A stretch of DNA of 64,000 bases, taken from NCBI GenBank assembly GCA_002943765.1, contig PQWQ01000007.1, positions 1,056,501 to 1,120,500 of the forward strand. The letters are read 5' to 3'. A program made the position numbers and the translations under genes. Position 1 is the stretch's first letter; every line of letters begins with the position of its first letter. The notes beneath the pieces were generated by a model. It was given only the letters and a program-made list of their open reading frames with translations, had not been told where the DNA came from and ran no database searches. This stretch comes from Psoroptes ovis (taxonomy: Eukaryota > Arthropoda > Arachnida > Sarcoptiformes > Psoroptidae). Shown piece by piece: positions 62,561-64,000 of the stretch.

Positions 62561-64000
62561 TTTAAAATCATGAAAATATTCAACCATTTGGACGAATTAT
62601 TATTATTATTATTATTATTTCGATTAACAAAAAACAATATAAATATTATATGAGGTGGCTTCAACAATAATAATATATATAATATCTTCAAATTCAATTT
62701 TTCAAATTTTGAAAAATGAAAATTAATGAAATAATAATAACAACAACATAACAAATGATACAATTTTCAACAATGATGATGATTATTATAAATGATCAAG
62801 AGTTGAATGAAATGATGATTTTGTTTTTCTTTTCGATTAATTATTTTCTAAAATATTATTATCAATACATTCAAATATTGATGATGATGATAATTATTAT
62901 TGATGATAAAATAAGAGGTGAAAAAAATTTTGAAAATACAATTTCGAAAATCTCCAAAGGTTAGCGACCAGGTGTTGTATACAGGTGGCAAATTGGCGAT
63001 AATTTTCACCGAAATGAAATCTGAAAAACACAATAAAGAAAATAGAAAATTTCAATTAATAAAATTGATTCTAATTAATCAATAATTAATTAATTTTGAT
63101 TAATCAATTAATAATTGTTTTACATTTCAAATAAATAAAAATGAAAACAATAATTTGACAACGTCAAAATCAATCAATGTACACAGACAGACGCACACAC
63201 ACACACACACACACACAACACACAAATATTATCTAATAATTGAAATGCAGTACATTCATTTCAATATTGTAATAATAATTGACAATATATGTAATATCTG
63301 TATTGGGTAAAAGTAAAACTGTCAAAACGGATTTTGAAAATCGAAAATCAAATCAAAAATTTAAAATAAAATAAAATAAATCTGAAATTATTAATTTTTC
63401 TGATAATAATAATTACATTACATTACATTATAATTATTCAAATCAAATAAATCTAATGTTGAATTGAATAATTGTATTTGGCGGAAATTGGCCAAAAATT
63501 AAAGCACAAAAAATATATCAAAATTATTTTCAATTATTTTGTGGTATATGGCAAAATATCAAGCAAAATCGAGCAAATTTTGTCGTTGTTGTTGCTGGTG
63601 ATGATGATGATCAACACAAAACAATTGATTTTTCATTTCATTTTCATTTCATATTATTAATAATCAATTAATAAGGACACATGAACAACAACAACAACAA
63701 CAATCAATTTTTGAATATCAAAATTTTCATCATTTTTTTTTTGCCTGAAATATTTGTTCGTATTGTTCAATGATTTTTCCTGTTTTAATGATTTATTTAT
63801 CATGTGAATAGTCATCAGTTATTATCATTATTTTAACAATAAATAATAACATTAAATAATAATTGAAATGACAATCAACAAATGTGCAGAAAATTGGCCG
63901 CAAAAAAAATTATTTTGTTTAATAATTTTTTTTTTGTGGCCAATCACAAAGTGTGAGAGCAACAAATTGTCAAATTATTTAAATGAAACAAATAATTACA
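62561..64000. other. Upstream flank of PTEN
   Basis: A/T-rich with an (AC)n tract at about 63188-63218 and GAT repeats. It should contain the PTEN promoter or 5' UTR. No other gene was seen. Confidence 0.5.

Noticed and set aside
1..64000. Mariner transposase or other transposon-encoded protein
   Set aside because: No frame shows a mariner HTH or DDD catalytic motif, or a reverse transcriptase. The elements here are non-autonomous only.
1..64000. CRISPR arrays, operons or bacterial gene signals
   Set aside because: The window is clearly eukaryotic with spliced genes; the repeats are dispersed and palindromic, not spacer-separated arrays.

Overview
The window is eukaryotic nuclear DNA, very A+T-rich (roughly three quarters A/T by eye, not measured). 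The coding exons have an arthropod gene repertoire, homopolymeric Asn/Gln/Ser/His runs and A/T-ending codons. Many introns are only about 50-100 bp with GTAAGT-type donors, while a few are several kb. This looks like a small-genome arthropod, most probably an acariform mite (dust or scab mite type). That assignment is an inference from base composition and gene style; no species marker was identified.

Five protein genes could be rebuilt exon by exon with consistent splice phases. They are: the 5' half of a TET-family gene with a CXXC zinc finger (minus, 5.9-11.4 kb; the catalytic part would lie beyond the left edge); a complete rdgB/PITPNM phosphatidylinositol transfer protein (minus, 26.3-30.9 kb, 8 exons, 1351 aa); a complete USP53/USP54/echinus ubiquitin-specific protease (plus, 37.1-50.3 kb, 7 exons, 1529 aa, with a 7.2-kb first intron); a complete rasputin/G3BP stress-granule protein (plus, 52.8-55.3 kb, 4 exons, 779 aa); and a PTEN phosphatase (minus, 60.2-62.6 kb, 4 exons, 716 aa as drawn). 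rdgB and USP54 are head to head across 6.1 kb. rin and PTEN are tail to tail across 4.9 kb. One tRNA-Arg(CCU) gene with a 51-nt intron sits at 25.46 kb. The genes share no obvious pathway, although rdgB and PTEN both act on phosphoinositides.

The most striking non-coding content is a population of at least 21 tiny palindromic elements. Nearly all are about 80 bp. Most begin TTAGG(T/C)... and end ...CCTAA, and the best-preserved copies are flanked by TA. They are built almost entirely from two mariner-like terminal inverted repeats placed head to head. Several TIR families are present (GTTGTCCGAAAAGTT, GTTGTCCCATAAGTT, GTC(G/A)(A/G)AGGAAAAGTT and TTGGCCATAAAGT types), yet all have the same length. 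They resemble, in architecture and even in the first bases, the human MADE1 element derived from Hsmar1, which gave rise to the miR-548 family. No transposase is encoded here. Eighteen copies lie between 0.6 and 24.6 kb; one each lies in USP54 introns 1 and 4 and in the rin/PTEN intergenic region.

The remaining DNA is A/T-rich intergenic or intronic sequence with microsatellites, long T-runs and TTTTGAAA-type fold-back tracts. A few GC-richer islands may be regulatory or RNA-coding: an E-box/CRE cluster at 15.77-16.41 kb, a structured island at 32.25-32.33 kb, and a TACCTG/CAGGTA cluster at 34.6-37.0 kb.
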